In this document: in pieces, positions 22,368 to 22,503 of the stretch
Layout: each line of letters starts with the position of its first letter
Numbering within the stretch: position 1 is the stretch's first letter
From: CAZQYC01 sp043746555
GTDB lineage: Bacteria > Pseudomonadota > Gammaproteobacteria > Steroidobacterales > Steroidobacteraceae
DNA length: 22,503 nucleotides
Reading direction: 5' to 3'
NCBI GenBank assembly: GCA_043746555.1
Contig: JAYTQU010000001.1
Span: forward strand, 1 to 22,503
Translations under genes and position numbers: made by a program
Notes under the pieces: model-generated
What the model was told of the DNA's origin: nothing
The model's input: only the letters and a program-made list of their open reading frames with translations
Database searches by the model: none

Positions 22368-22503
22368 TTATAGGATGTACCGCGTCAAATCCTCATCCTT
22401 CACCAATTCGCCAAGATGCGCTTCCACATAGTCGGCATCCACAACAATACTGGCGCCGCGTTTTTCAGTGGCATCGAACGAGAGTTCTTCAAGCAATCGT
22501 TCC
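22368..22503 (-). CDS. hslU: HslU, ATPase subunit of the HslUV protease (C-terminal part)
   Basis: The last 44 residues of a gene running off the right edge are visible. They include ERLLEELSFDATEKRG, the block VVDADYVEAHLGELVKDEDL and the end TRYIL. This is the classic C-terminus of HslU (ADYV...L..LV.DEDLSRYIL). The terminal tail inserts into HslV to activate the peptidase. HslU unfolds substrates for the HslV proteasome-like chamber. The upstream hslV would lie beyond the window. The stop TAA is at 22368-22370 on the minus strand. Confidence 0.93.
   Translation of the reverse strand, partial: ERLLEELSFDATEKRGASIVVDADYVEAHLGELVKDEDLTRYIL

Overview
The window is chromosomal DNA of moderate GC (judged by eye) from a bacterium that is almost certainly a gammaproteobacterium. 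The right end carries a gammaproteobacterial core block: the 3' end of hslU, a GBBH-like_N (DUF971) gene, and a ubiE-ubiJ-ubiB operon. yaeQ and a split molybdate locus also fit this group. A position near Xanthomonadales/Nevskiales is my guess from gene style, not proven. Gene density is high, intergenic gaps are short, and I see no insertion sequence, CRISPR array, rRNA or tRNA.

Left third (1-6422): the tail of a probable FMN reductase, a monoacylglycerol-lipase-type hydrolase, a YhbS-type acetyltransferase, an MHS-type MFS transporter with a large extracytoplasmic insert, a RimJ/RimL-type acetyltransferase, an epoxide hydrolase and a ketopantoate-reductase-family enzyme. These look like independent accessory metabolic genes. 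A perfect hairpin or operator lies between the rimL-like gene and the epoxide hydrolase.

Molybdate block (6412-11024): modA and an OprO/OprP-type outer-membrane porin are 10 bp apart on the minus strand. A one-domain ModE regulator diverges from modA, and modB-modC run on the minus strand and converge on modE. A near-palindromic ModE-like operator covers the -10 box of a well-spaced modA promoter. The arrangement suggests one envelope-spanning route: the porin across the outer membrane, ModA in the periplasm, and ModBC across the inner membrane, with modA-porin repressed by ModE. This porin-mod coupling is the most interesting lead in the window.

Coupled plus-strand cluster (11167-14476): an internally deleted methionine aminopeptidase lacking most metal ligands, a signal-less BtuF-like binding protein, a LOG-family phosphoribohydrolase, a DedA membrane protein and a double-hot-dog protein. 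All are tightly packed, most with overlapping start and stop codons. The shared function is unknown.

Right third (14485-22503): a CBS/ACT-like protein, a 25-bp tandem repeat in front of an SDR oxidoreductase, yaeQ, the ubiE-ubiJ-ubiB ubiquinone operon, an orphan membrane-bound hybrid histidine kinase, the GBBH-like_N gene and the end of hslU. A near-consensus -10 box sits only 5 nt in front of the ubiE start, which would give a leaderless or nearly leaderless transcript.
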